Shown here piece after piece: positions 1 through 11,379 of a stretch of DNA of 64,000 nucleotides. Under the pieces are notes generated by a model. That model was given only the letters and a program-made list of their open reading frames with translations, was not told the origin of the DNA and did no database searches. The stretch comes from Tetrastigma voinierianum (lineage: Eukaryota; Streptophyta; Magnoliopsida; Vitales; Vitaceae): positions 186,001 through 250,000 of the forward strand of contig JAEQBH010000734.1 of NCBI GenBank assembly GCA_016808115.1, given 5' to 3'. The position numbers and the translations under genes are program-made. Each line of letters begins with the position of its first letter. Within the stretch, counting starts at the first letter, position 1.

Positions 1-640
1 ATCTCGTAACCAGGGCATTTTAGGAGTGCTTGCAAGGCAAGTGAAGGTTAACATACCTTTATTGGACATAATCAAACAGAATACAGCAGCAAATTTTGAA
101 AAGAATCTTTGCACAATTAAGAAAGGATTAGGCAGTGAAGAGGCATTTCTCCACTTTGAACATGTCGATTGCCATAATCGAAAATACCACAATAAATCTG
201 AGGATCGGGATCTCACAATTTTCGGTCAATGTGGTGGGATTGCCAGACTAAAATCGTGTGATTTGGGGCGGAGTGTGAACTGTCTGTATTCACTATATAA
301 ACGATTAGGTTTGGGTGAACTAAACCTACCAATATCACACTATCATTGGTTGATAGATCGGTGAAATCCCACACAAGGGGATAGTTGAGGAGATGTCTTA
401 GTGAAAATAGGCAAATTCTACTACCAGTGGAATTTTGTAGATGCTGACTTGAGCAGTTGCAGTGAGCCAAATCATGTTCGATCATCTTAGGAAGATTCAT
501 TTCTTGCCCGCGGTAATGCAATAATAAATTAGAAATGGAGTCATGCAACTTACCTTTGGTAACATGGTATGGAGTTGAACATCTTTCATCCCGAACAACA
601 AGCAAAAGTTGCTAGACTATGAAAATCAAATAGCGATGAA
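1..640 (+). pseudogene. E1 retropepsin (PRO) domain, decayed
   Basis: Athila-type aspartic protease that would mature Gag-Pol in the virus-like particle. Recognisable stretches are VKVNIPLLDIIKQ, a KNLCTIKKGLG segment, and the active-site region, where the family LLDLGASVNLLP reads CDLGRSVNCLYS, so the conserved Ala after Gly is Arg. KRLGLGELNLP follows. The flap and ILGRPF region (about 420-560) is readable only with frameshifts. The last readable part is the Gag-Pol linker after the family GNMTLELNIF motif. No intact frame spans the domain, so this is a non-functional relic. The 5' end is cut by the window edge. Confidence 0.85.
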
Positions 641-852
641 GTTGTTTCAAATGGTCGATATGCGGGGGAAGCACGGTGTCAGTGCGAGATGTCGGCCCGG
701 GGATGAAGATTTTGGTCGCCTTCGACACTGCTGCCATTGATTGATCGAATTGAGGCCGTCAACGAGGACGGGTCGGCGTTGAGCTTGACAAAATGGAATT
801 AGCCTAGGCTACTGCAGCGGTTGAGGAGATCATTCTCCTTGACCCTCCTTGA
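641..852 (+). pseudogene. E1 pol tail joined directly to PRO
   Basis: About 70 codons connect PRO to the terminal pol motif EEIILLDPP and its stop at 850-852. In pol-bearing relatives (E2 near 14100, H near 32220) the corresponding EEILL..PP motif follows the integrase C-terminus after the residues VKPYV. Here everything between protease and that terminus is missing. A homologous linker and stop occur in element A at 40709-40962, so the deletion looks inherited rather than local. Confidence 0.7.
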
Positions 853-1225
853 AGATAATTTTGAGATTTTGAGCGGTTCGGTGTTTTCAAGCGGGTGCGG
901 TTCCATGATCTTTGCTTTACTGTCTTAAGTTGGTTAATTTTTGATAGTTTCGGTTATTTTTTTGAAGAATTTTTAACTTAGCATTTTTCATTTTCTAGTA
1001 ATTTAATTTGTATAGTATATTGTGTTTTAAATTTTAATTCACGAGTACATATAGTAAATTTTATAATAATTCTTATTTTATATATTATTAATTAATTAAA
1101 ATTTTTTGAAATGCAGGTAGTGTACTCGGTTTGAGCCAAATTCGCTAAAAATAGCGAAAATTGGCAGGAAGACCCTTCGGCTGCCCATGTTGGTTCTATA
1201 TAAACTTTGGGAGGATAGCGAATGG
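853..1225 (+). promoter_or_regulatory. E1 AT-rich spacer with acceptor-like site, GCGAAAATT motif and TATA box
   Basis: Between the pol stop and ORF2 lies an AT-rich tract of about 200 bp ending in TTTTTTGAAATGCAG at 1104-1118, which looks like a plant 3' splice site. A TTCGCTAAAAATAGCGAAAA motif at 1141-1160 matches the U3 arrays of the LTRs, and TCTATATAAAC at 1195-1205 is a good TATA box. Element A has the same order at 40963-41321. It could be an intron feeding ORF2, an internal promoter, or both; the sequence does not decide. Confidence 0.5.
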
Positions 1226-2935
1226 TCACTTCGCCTTTCCCTCCCCAGCGCGAAGCCTCTGCGCCTTAGAAGCCTGACTCCCGGCCTTAGCGCCGTGGGA
1301 CACGTGGGCGCCACTTTGCCGTAGTTAGCCGTGACCGGCGCGTACCTGCATACATGCATCCTTGCCCTTACCTACACCTGCGTGCGAGGCGGTGGTGAGC
1401 CTGGCGAGCATCCACCACTTGCGGCGCGCCCTGCGACAGTCAACGCGAGACTAGGCCATCGCTGGGGCAGCCGGTGAGCCTCCATTGCGATTCGAATTGC
1501 CGTGCCTTTAGTTCGGCTCGATTGCCACAGTGACATTTGATCGATTCTCCGAGGCCTTGTTTAGCTAGTCGGTACATTTCGATTCTGACCGGTGAGCCTT
1601 GATTCATCGGCTTGATTGAGTGATTGATCATCGCCGGGAGCCTCGGTTCGGTCTGAGCCACCGAGCATTTTAAAATTGAGTCGAGCCCTTTTCCGATATT
1701 TTATTTCGACTCTTCGGTATGGTTCATTTCGGGGTGGGTCCGCGTTCGGCCGCGAGTTAGGTTCGATAACGAGAGAGAGGCCCCATTTCGGTCCCAACTC
1801 GATGCCATCGCGTCCCGCCGAGGCATTGCACGAGGGCCTGGGGGATTCCCAGCTATCGAGACACGGATGGGACCCCGTGCCGTCACCGTACCTCGGAGGA
1901 GGTTCGGAGGCCCCAGGCCCTCAGCGGGCGGCACATCAGACCCGAGGCGAGTCATCATCCTCGTGCGCGGCCAGATCTGATCTATCTGGCTGCGGAGGCG
2001 ACTTCATCACCTCGTTGTCGCACGCCTCGAGTTCGGAGGGGCGGGTGTTCGTAGGGAACACGAATTCAGGGAATGCGATCCATCGTAGGCGGATTCCATC
2101 GAGAATTCGTACTACGGCGTCCACAGCGAGGCCGATCCTAGAATCTGGGGCCATGAGATTGTCGAGGATTATTCGCTATTGCCTTTCATGACCCAGGCGG
2201 TATTACTACCCACAGTGGTGTTGGTTTACGGCTCGGTGACCTCTCGAGGGCGGTGTCGCGAGTGAGAGGAGGAGCTGGTTCGGTATTGATGATCGCCGCG
2301 GGTACTCGGGCGGCTGGCCGATGTTCGGCACTTGGGGCTGCGTGTACGCCGACCAATGTGAGATGCGAGGAGATTGGAGCCCACAGCCTCATGGCGAGAT
2401 GGTTGAGCCTTGGCGAACCGCCGCTGTTTGGACCCGTGGCTACGAGGAGCGGCTCAGCCTCGGATCTTTGTTGATCGACCATTTGTTGGGACGGAGCTTA
2501 TTCCGTTGCGGCATTACGTGCGGCGGCGGAGGGAGCCATATTGTAGGCTCTTTCACCTGGATCTCGGAGGGATATTGGTTCAGTCCCTCTGGGCTGGTGA
2601 TGACCTCCTTGCTCACGTTTGAGAGAAGGTCCACGGGAAGGACACAGTGCAGCGGAGAGAGCATTCCGCTCTGCTCAGAGACTCCTATGCGGGTTCTCGA
2701 GCATAAGTTCAGAGGAGCCAGATCGAGATGAGGTTCGATACTTACGGCCATGTCGGTGGAGGCGGGGCGTGATATGCGTATCTTTCCACGTCGTCACGGG
2801 GCCGGGAGGGAGTCACCGGGTCGGGAGGTGAACCGCCCATACGGATATACGCCCCTGAGCAGGAATGGCGAGTTAGGTTCCGCGGATATCACCTTCATCC
2901 CCTCCTCCGCGGTACATCGGCAAGCTGCGTGATTA
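1226..2935 (+). pseudogene. E1 ORF2 (Athila post-pol protein), decayed
   Basis: GC-rich block, unlike its AT-rich surroundings, matching the protein found after pol in some Athila elements (sometimes annotated as a putative plant transposon protein, sometimes compared with env-like ORFs). Recognisable across frameshifts: FGIDDRRG (family FTIDGRHG), GEMVEPW, SLLIDHLL, TELIPLRHYVRRRR, SEGYWFSPSGLVMTSLL, KVHGKD and MRVLEH. These line up in order with the better kept copy in A at 41330-43222. The 5' part (1226-1740) is very degraded and the start cannot be placed. The function of this protein is unknown; I see no certain signal peptide or membrane segment. Confidence 0.65.
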
Positions 2936-4454
2936 CTCAGGCCCGTCTGACCCGACACACCCGTTCGTGGGAATACGGTCGTACCATTTCGGAGAGATAG
3001 GCGGTGTGATGGATACTAATACGCTGCACTAGCGACCACGAGGCGGCCCGGCGTACGACCCGAGGATCGGAGAGTTTGACGGTGCTACTCTATCGCCGAG
3101 GATCACTTAGCGCGTCACAGGTCTTCCTGTGTTCACCGTCGAGAAGAACCCAGCTACGGGCGGCTTTATTTGGATGACAGCGGCCAGCGGCGGCGACTTG
3201 AGACCCGCGCGCCCGCGGCGGTGAGTGGTTAGGTTTCTTTATGATTTTGTATAGTTACCGGCTTTATCGAAGCGCCTGCGATTTTGATTAGGATTTATGT
3301 ATTAGCATGGTAAGCGATCATATTTTAATGTTGCTTTGTATGCATGTCTTAGCCATTTTAGCTATATCAAGCTATTCGGTATATATCCACATAGAATTTT
3401 GCATATCATGTTTGTGCCTTTTCCATGTGTAAGTGATTTTCTTTTTCAATTGAACAATTGAATTGCTACGATTAGACGGTGAATTGCTTTTGTTGGAAAA
3501 TTGAATCCTTCATTTGTCACCTTTATGTTAGAGCAAATTCCATGCTTGAATCGATTTTTGGTCGATTCTGGAGTTCAATGTGCTCGACTTGAAAATTTCT
3601 GTAATTTAATTCACATGCTTGCACACGGATTGTTTCAATGAGCAGCAATTTGTTTACTACCTTCGCTTTACATAAGCCGACCTTGGTACTTGTGACTACA
3701 GACAGGTTTGTGATTACCATACTTGGTGATATTGTCTTCGAGAAAGAAAGAAAAGCAAAAGAAGAAAAGAAGAAAAAGAAAAAATAAAGTGGTAAGTTTT
3801 GCCTTAGAGCGACGCGGTCAGGGTGTATGGCGGCTTAACTGGCTTAGATGCCACTAAGCCTTGGTGGTTGGGAGTCATCGATTTTATTCGTTACATGGGT
3901 GGATAGGTAGAGTCCCAACGAATTGTAGGTGCTTGATTTTAGTCATTCGGGTCGAGTGAAGCCTTTAGAGTTTGTGGTCGAGTGATCGCTTTTTGGCTTG
4001 ATGCCTGAAACCTTAATTGATTTGGGAGTCATCGGTGAATCCAGATTACAGGACTTTGGTGAAATCGAATTTTAAACGTGCATCCTCTGATGTAGTTGAA
4101 TAAAGAAAGAAGTGCGTAACTATCCTTATCTAGGTTGTTCCATGACTTAAAGGCCATGTCGATTGCTAGGTTGGGGAGGATAAATTTTGCAATTTATTGT
4201 AAATGTCTAGTTATATAAAGAACCATTAGACTTAGGTGGAAATTCAAGTTGAGAATCATGGAACCAATGACCTAAAATTGTTCTTGTATGGTTTCGCTCT
4301 TTCATGTCGGTTTTTCAAACTTGATTTTCAATTTTCATTTTAAAAGCAATGTTTATATGTACATACCTTTTGAATCATAACCTTTTGAGAATCACCACAT
4401 GCATCTCCTTTTAGTTTTGCATTGCTAAGGGACTAGCAGATTTGATTGGGAGTG
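2936..4454 (+). other. E1 3' untranslated spacer up to the polypurine tract
   Basis: Non-coding stretch between ORF2 and the 3' LTR. It contains a CAATTGAACAATTGAATTG palindromic unit near 3450-3470 (expanded to several copies in A), a purine-rich tract at 3740-3790 made of GAAA/AAAG units, and a conserved stretch (about 3880-4280) matching 14870-15260, 44130-44510 and 50249-50520. It ends in CTAAGGGACTAGCA and TTGGGAGTG just before the LTR, the likely polypurine primer region for plus-strand synthesis. Confidence 0.65.
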
Positions 4455-6085
4455 TGATTAATGCCCGAAAATTCTGATTTTGAACCACATATTAGATAGA
4501 TTTTGAGTGCTTTTGCGCATTAATCATGTCATTTATACGATTGAAGTGTTCAAGTCTTCTTAGTAGCACTTATACCATTTAGAAGCCTTTTGTTTGTTTT
4601 TCTTGAGTTTTGCGCACTTTAGAAGTTCAATATCGGGATGTATGATGAATCATGAAGTTGAACTCAGTGTCGATATCAACCCGACCAATCAATGAAAATC
4701 ACGAATGAAGTGAGAGAAAATTGATCACAATGAAGGCAGGAGTAGCGGTAGAAAATCAACAAACCCTGGCAATTTTCGCTAAGCCTGAAAATTCCATTTG
4801 GATTGCGAAAAAATTAACGAGTTTAGCGAAGAATTTAAAAGTTGACGAAATTGTGGATTTTATTGGAGCTTGCAGAGTTTTCGTAGACAAATTTGTTCTA
4901 GCGAAATTTCATGAGGACTCGCTACTCGAAAATTTAGCTAAGCTAGGAAATTTCGCTGGCTAAGCAATTGCCCAGCTGCTCTCTTGAGAATTTCCTATTT
5001 TTCGCTATGCCTTGTGAATTTCGCTACTAAGCGAAATTCTTCGGCACTCTAGCGAAATTCCCCTTTGCCTCGTCGTGTTTTTGTATTTGTGCTAACCTAC
5101 TCCAAATTTGGTGTATTACTCTCTTGTCCTTTAGCAGACAAATTGTAGGCACTGGTATTTTCATGTATTGAGGTTGCTATATAAACCCCTCTCTTTTTTG
5201 TAATAAATATAAATTTTTGGGGAAAGCGACAATTTGGGGAGAGAAGAATTTGTAAGTTTTCATTTTTTTAAATAAAGTCTCGTATTTAGTTAGGGTTTTA
5301 TTTTCCTCTCTTCCTCTCTCATCTTTCCCTTACTTTATAGGCTTCTGTCAGCACACCCTCACTGAGGATGACAGCTCAAGAGATGCTTGGCCTAAACCTC
5401 CTTTCTTTGAGAAGAGGAAGAAATTTGGCTTGGTTGTGGGGCATATGCATGTTGTCTCTTGTCTTTGAAAAGTCCACAGTCTTGTATTTATGGTCTCGTC
5501 TTCTCAAATTAGGGTTGAATAGCTTTAGGAATATTTATTGATTTAGCCAATACTCTCATGCTTTGAGATCGGTGCATACTTGTGCTAGATGCACTGTGGT
5601 TCGATAGATAGTCTTCTGAGCCTACGAAATGATATTGTGGTGGGTTTCAAGGCGAAAAAGGGCCATAGGCGCATGCCCCGTGTGTTGACTCAAATAGGAG
5701 TTGTTGTTAGGGTGAGGTTGCTGGTTAAGCAAAGATAGGTTATGCCGGGGACTATGGGTTGCTTGTCATAGCAGCGAGGGATAAAGCAGGGACACTTGTT
5801 TGCCTAATTTACCAAGTTAGTGACCTAAATCTTCAAAGTTAACTTTTTCACACTTCACTTTCAGTTTAATTTCTCGGTTTTGACCTACTTCACCGTTTTG
5901 AAGCAAATCGAAAAGTCAAATAAGAAAGCCTTACCTTTTTACACTCATGCGTATCATTCTTGGGGATAAAACCATCCGTGTTCGTACAGACCCATTATCT
6001 TTGCTGATAGCTTGACTACGCGGTAGTGGGAACAAATTGTATATAAATTTTGTTGATTTTAGCTCAGCCTCTTGTGTACGAATCA
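4455..6085 (+). repeat. E1 3' LTR (subtype A)
   Basis: 1631 bp, from TGATTAATGCCC to GTGTACGAATCA. It starts with a hairpin (4455-4526) whose arms TGATTAATGC and GCATTAATCA pair perfectly although they differ from other copies. U3 carries a degraded array of TAGCGAAATT motifs (about 4740-5060). A TATA box GCTATATAAAC lies at 5169-5179. The R/U5 stem-loop around 5358 (GAGGATGACAGCTCAAGAG) is weakened. The final 100 bp match other A LTRs up to the primer-site junction. Confidence 0.8.
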
Positions 6086-7233
6086 CCCCGACACGTGGTA
6101 TCACTTATTGGTCTCCCCTCGTGGCGTATCTTAGTTTGGAGCATCCAGCATGGTATCACTTAAATGCCATGCGCCATCATGACGGATGCCGATTGGTGCA
6201 TCACGCCCGAGTGGGACATTTCTTGATACCATACGCCATCATGGCGGATCTGGGTTAATTGCATCCCACCAAGTGGGACATTGGATAATTTGAGTGCCTT
6301 TGTAGCGGATCGATTATTACATCCGTGAGGCCAGTTCGATGATATCATTCAATTCACATTGCGTGGATTAGTTTGATGAATCCCTTCCTTATCATCATTC
6401 ACATTCATTCGGTTTTCAAATATCACATTTCAATTCCATATTCACTTTCGTATTATCTTTTCAAAGATATACTCAATCTATGTACTTATATCATGTACTC
6501 ATTCATAGTTACTTGGTAAACTACCAATTTACTTGAAATAAATAAGTCGAGAGAACTACTTAGAAATTTATGGGAATCTAAGCTTAAAGCCTGTGAATCT
6601 ACCGGTCTAGGATTAAGAGCGATCATCACAGTCCTAGTCAAATTACATTCCACGCCCACTTAGTGGATAAACAATTATTAACAAATTTTAGTGAATTCCA
6701 AATTATTTTTGTTAAAAGTCTTGGAGTTAGACACTTAATTACTTGAAGACTTAAAGCTACTTCAGTACGGGCATTTTTGCATTTAACATGGTGAACCCCC
6801 TTAATCATTTCTTAGGGTCCACTAGACATCGGCATCTGAATACGAGGACTTAACGACCTTGGCTTATCTGAAATGGGACTCTTTGGAACAACTATCTGGA
6901 ATACACCTTTGACTGTCTGGAGTGCAGGTTACCCTCCCACCTGGCCCCTCTTAGGGTACACCACATGGGTTTGCCCGAGAAATGTGCGGGATTTTGCATT
7001 TTTCACACATTTTTCATCCACAAACTCTTCTTCAATTAGGTCATCTAAAATCCACCATGGAATCTACCCAAAAAACATAACTCAAATGTTGTTTAAGACT
7101 ACATAAATCATTTTATCAAGTTAGAGCTTTTACTTCAAATCGAATCAGCTCTATGAGGTCAGGGTTTTGATTTTTCTTACCTTGAACCTCTTCAAATCTC
7201 TTCTTGTATGTTGTTTGGCCTCTTATGAGCAAT
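6086..7233 (-). repeat. Chromovirus-like LTR sequence, part 1 (interrupted by E2)
   Basis: No coding sequence. The first 250 bp hold about four degraded tandem units near 62 bp (6100-6345) sharing GCGCCATCATGACGG and GAGTGGGACA. The rest is AT-rich and ends in a polypyrimidine-like stretch with CTTGTATGTTGTTTGGCC, similar to 21078-21100 in the LTR further right. I read it as minus-strand Tekay-like LTR continuing at 16892 after the E2 insertion. Assignment rests on resemblance, not on defined termini. Confidence 0.45.
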
Positions 7234-8744
7234 TGATTAGTGCCCAAAAAGTGCTATTTTGAATCCTATTTAAGATAGGTTTTGAGTGCTTTTTGCGCAC
7301 TAATCAAATGAATGACGATTGACATGTCTTAGTCCCACTTAGTACCACTGATTCCATTTTGAGTTCGTTTTTGGTAAATTTGCAGGTTTTTGCGAGCCTC
7401 AACCAATAATTTCAAGTTTGATGTTGTGTTGGTGCTGATTGTTGAGAATTCACGGTGATTTCATCAACGAAAAATGAAGAAATGTCAAATGGAAGTGATG
7501 AAAAGGAGATCACGGAGGCAAAGCGGGAGGCGCGGGAGGCGAGCGGATTTTAGTGGCTATCATTGCGAAAATTTCGCAAGGATTGCGAAAATTTCGCAAC
7601 CATAGCGAAAATTTCGCAATCCCAGCGAAATTTTAGCTATGCACATTTTTACGCTAAGCTAGCGAAATTTCGCTATCATAGCGAAAATTTGAATTTCGCT
7701 ATGCCTTGCATTTTCACTATGATAGCGAAATTTTCGCTATGATAACGAAATTCACCGCATAGCGAAAATCATTCCCCTGTGTTTTTTATTCCAAACGACC
7801 TCGTTTTGTTTAATTATCATTTTGTCCCTAGTGTAATCATATATTTTAGGCATTTTTGGTATTTCACATAATTGGGTTGGCTATATAAGCCACCTTATAT
7901 AACTTTTATGCGCTAACTTTATTTTTATCCAAGCTTTCCGGCTTTTGGTTTTAGGTTACATTTGCTCTCTTCTCTATCTTCTTTCTCTCATTTTCTTGGC
8001 TTCCACACACACCCCTTGAGGATGACAACTCAAGGGATGCTTGGCTTAAACTCCAACGTGAAGAGGAGGGTTCAGCTTAGTTATTGGTGATTTAGCGGTG
8101 TCCTCATGCTTTAAATGAAACGAATCTTTGCATTTATGGCTCCAAACTTTTCAAACTAGGGTTTAATGCTATTTAATGTCTTTCACTTTGGTCAATACTT
8201 GTCATACTTTAGGGTTCGGTCGTTCTTAAAGGTAGATGCAACGACATTCTTTAGATGTCATTTAAAGGCTATTGAAATGAGGTTAAATGCTAGGTTTTCA
8301 AGCGATTGGAACATTGAATGCTTAGTATATGATTGAATCGATAATTCTTTTTTAGGGTTAGGTTTTATAATAAGCGAAGATCCAGGTTTTGGCCTTGACT
8401 ATGTCATTTTGCCTAATCACGATGAAATAGCAGGGACATCTTAATAACCTGCATTTTATCAAGCTAGTGACCCGAGCATTCAAGGTCACCATTTTCACAC
8501 TTCATTTTTAAGCTATTTCGAGTTAACGGTGAACAACCCGATCTCCCTGTTTTTACCCCGAATCGGAATCCAAATAAAAGTCTCACCATTTTCAAACATG
8601 ATGCGAATCATTGGCGGGATAAAGAAAACCCATCCAGTGTTAGGCCACAGGCAGCTATCTTTGCAGTGGCTTGACTCACGGAAGTAGGAGGAATATGAAA
8701 CAAATATTGTTGATTAGGATCACCCCTCTGAGTAGCCTGGAGTA
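7234..8744 (+). repeat. E2 5' LTR (subtype A)
   Basis: About 1511 bp. Begins with a near-perfect hairpin (7234-7306) with arms TGATTAGTGC and GCACTAATCA. U3 holds the clearest palindrome array, 7557-7765, with repeated TTGCGAAAATTTCGCAA-like units. TATA box GCTATATAAGCC at 7871-7882. R/U5 stem-loop at 8013-8036: CCCTTGAG, loop GATGACAA, CTCAAGGG. The 3' terminus is degraded (TAGCCTGGAGTAA in place of GGCACGAATCA). Confidence 0.85.
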
Positions 8745-8746
8745 AA

Positions 8747-8763
8747 TGGCGCCGTTGCGGGGA
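8747..8763 (+). promoter_or_regulatory. E2 primer binding site (tRNA-Asp type)
   Basis: TGGCGCCGTTGCGGGGA directly after the 5' LTR. This is the primer site used by many plant gypsy elements, complementary to the 3' end of tRNA-Asp as I remember it; one C is missing relative to the usual GTTGCCGGGGA. Confidence 0.85.
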
Positions 8764-9091
8764 TGGTGCCAAACTACATTATGATGAGTTGATATGTACT
8801 TGTAATCCATTACAAGTGTTGATGATAACACAATCCTTTTGAATTTCGTTTGTTTGAACTACAAGTTTTCTTTACATAGCATTTATTGCATTGTGTTTAT
8901 TCTTCTGATCAGTTTTAAGTAGTAACAACCCTTTAGGCGAAGCCCTAGTTTGTGTTCTTTCTTGTGTCTAATTTTTATAATAACAGGTGTTTGGCATACC
9001 TCCCTTTGGGATAGAGGCAGTTCGAATTAGACTACAAAGGGTTTTATATACCAACTGATCGAGTTGTGAAGTTAGTGTGCATAGTGAAAAT

Positions 9092-10440
9092 ATGGATCCT
9101 CTACACGAGAACTTGGCCAGTCGACAAAGCGGCCCACATGAGATCGATAGCATAGGTCGATGAGGACCACATACACCCTCTAGGGTGGGTGCACCTTCTG
9201 CGTCATACCGCTGCGATGCGTGGTGGTAAGACTATTTAGTGCCCACAGCCCCACATTTTCATGGGATGGAGAGATGAGGCTCATATACTCATATCAGGAG
9301 ATTCGAAGAGGTATGCCACGACTTTAAGGAAGGAGTGCCCGGAGCATGGATTTGCACCAGTGAAGCATTGGGCGATCTTGGAAGATGTGACTTGCTTTCG
9401 ATTCATTGAGGCGAGGACAATTAGGGTGGTGAACTTGTGGGATTTTGAAAAAATTCTTGGCTGCAACTAAGACCAACAGTTTGAAGAGACGGATCACCTC
9501 TTTTAGGCACATGAATGATGAGAAGTTCTATCGGTGTTGGGAAGATTCATGGAACCATCAATGCATGCCACACCATGGTTTGATACGTGGATGCTAGTGA
9601 ATCATTTTATGATGGTATGTCTCCACCCATGACGATTCTTTGAAACCATGTGTGGAGGAGACTTACAGGCAAACACTCGGATGAGGCCATGGACTTGCTG
9701 AACTATGTGTAGGAAACCTCCTAAGGCATGGGATGAGGCAGATCGAGGCCCAGGCGGGCCTTGAACCATCAAAGGAGGCATTTATGCACTTTAGAAGTGA
9801 GAGAGATGAAAGCAAGCGACACCGCTGACTCGAAGGTTGGAGGCTGGAAATGAGAATGCGCACGAGAAATGCAAGTGGTAAGCGAGTTACCATCTCGACC
9901 ATCTTGTTTTAATTGTCGGACAAATGAGTCATCTGGGGAACCTTTGTCGAGCATGCCCATGTCACTGATCAAAATAAGCCACCCACAAATGCTCCGTATA
10001 GCAGCACATAACCCCGATTGGAGAAATCATCCAAACTGTCTGGAAGCCAAAACCCCTGTATATATCGCCGGAAGCCCATGACAATGGTTGGGTCCACTTC
10101 AACACAAACAACCACCTCCGCTTTCTTCTCTGTTGACGGCAATCACGAATTTAGTAAAGTGGTAGGCACGTTTGTGGAAGAACAAAAGGTGTTGAATGTT
10201 CAAACTAATCAGAAAATTAAAAAGAGTGAATCGAGAACTCAACTCGAGCATGAAGCGAACGGTATGCGCTCACGAGATTTCGAGGTTGTCGAGCCCGAGT
10301 GCATGGTTTGAAAGGAAATTTCAGCTTCCCGGACACGGCAACATCGAAGGGGAGTGCATGAAATGGGGCTCGATAATGATCAGTGTAAGAATTGATGAAG
10401 TCGAGGCGGTGGTGACTTTGAAGTGGTAAGAAGCTGAGAC
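9092..10440 (+). pseudogene. E2 gag, decayed
   Basis: The start ATG at 9092 (MDPLHENLAS) corresponds to the family start MDPL/MEPL seen in A, F and H. Recognisable further on: the HFHGME segment (9256-9273), KTNSLKRRI and EKFYRCWE (9465-9545), CMPHHG, LKPCVEE (family LETMCGG), then a zinc-finger-like LSDK...HAHVTDQNKPP segment (about 9910-9980) and the C-terminal KVVGTFVEEQKVLN (10159-10200). Gag would form the particle shell and bind RNA. Many stops and frameshifts. Confidence 0.8.
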
Positions 10441-10599
10441 CGGTAGTCAGGCTCCTAGCGACGGCTCCGATGAGTTGATTTTGAGGAGGAGAGAGAGAGG
10501 GAAAACGTGAGTGATCAACAAAGGGAAGAGGTAAAGCAGTGTACCCCCCTCAAACTACCAGGCGAGCTCTCAGAAAAAGGAAAATTACATTAACTGGCC

Positions 10600-11230
10600 C
10601 GAAATGTTAGGGTTTCACAGTGAAAGTTAACATTCTGCTCGCTGCATGATCAAGCAAGTCCCACCTATGCAAAATTAAAAGGACATGCGGTAAAAATAGG
10701 TCTCAATGTAAACAAAAAGGCCTTTTAGCGACCAGTGAGTACTTATCATTAGTCGACTCAGGTGAAATATAAAGACCGGGATGTCCTACGATCTCGATTA
10801 ATATTTGAGCATTAGTGTAAAGCACTATTAGACTTGGGAGCTAGTGTGAACCTTTTGCCATATTCCATCATGCAAACAGCTTGGTTCAGGAAGCTAAAGC
10901 CACTTCCGTCACCTTTGTCACTAGCTGATGGAATTACATTAAAATGAGAGGGATCCGTTGAGGGTGTTTTATCTGAGTGGGCTGGATTTTACTTTCGTTG
11001 GATTTTGTCGTACTTGATACAGAGCCGGTTGCAGTGGGGGCCAATCATGTGCCCATCATATTGGGAAGGCCATTATTGGCTTCGCCAGATACTATAATAA
11101 GTTGTCGGAATAGAGGTTATCGACTCACGTTTGAGATATGGCCCAGCCAGAACCCGATATCTTCCACTGAGTAAGGCATATGCACTCTCGGAGGAGGACG
11201 GCGTGAAGAAGCACATATAATAGATGCAAT
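10600..11230 (+). pseudogene. E2 retropepsin (PRO), decayed
   Basis: Contains VKVNIPLLDMIKQVP-like residues around 10624, the active-site motif ALLDLGASVNLLPYS (about 10825-10870), SLADG, and DTEPVAVGANHVPIILGRP (about 11015-11070). The D-L-G-A triad is intact, but the frame is broken on both sides. It is followed by the linker EEDGVKKH before RT. Athila protease use DLGA in place of the common DTGA/DSGA, as also in H and F. Confidence 0.85.
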
Positions 11231-11379
11231 TCTTGAAGAACGAGGCTAATCGTGACAAGTGCAGATGTGTTAACCCAGAGTTATCGAGTGCCTTGGAAAC
11301 TGACAAGGGGAACCTCGATGCATAAGCTTGAAATGCCTTTGAAGTCTTGGAAGGAAAATAAATTCTACCTCTGTTGTTG

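Larger units (their letters stand above)
1..6085 (+). mobile_element. E1: 3' part of an Athila-like element lacking RT/RNase H/IN
   Basis: The window opens inside the protease domain of a plus-strand Athila-type Ty3/gypsy element. Order: decayed PRO, a short pol tail ending LLDPP-stop, an AT-rich spacer with a TATA box, a GC-rich decayed ORF2, a spacer, and a 3' LTR ending at 6085 in TACGAATCA. The gag and 5' LTR lie left of the window. There is no room for RT, RNase H or integrase: PRO is followed within about 240 bp by the pol C-terminus. The same arrangement occurs in element A (36481-46394). The sequence right of 6085 is chromovirus-like LTR, so E1 was probably inserted into it. Confidence 0.8.

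Noticed and set aside
1701..2154. Minus-strand open frames in E1's GC-rich region
   Set aside because: GC-rich sequence leaves long antisense frames; the plus-strand order of ORF2 motifs is shared with A, the minus frames are not.
4721..4963. 80-codon plus-strand ORF in E1's LTR
   Set aside because: Its codons come from the repeated GCGAAATTT array in U3, which happens to stay open; other LTRs do not keep the frame.
4740..5060. CRISPR-like array from regularly repeated GCGAAATTTCGC words
   Set aside because: Spacing is irregular, there are no constant-length spacers, and the arrays sit at the same LTR position in many elements of a plant genome.
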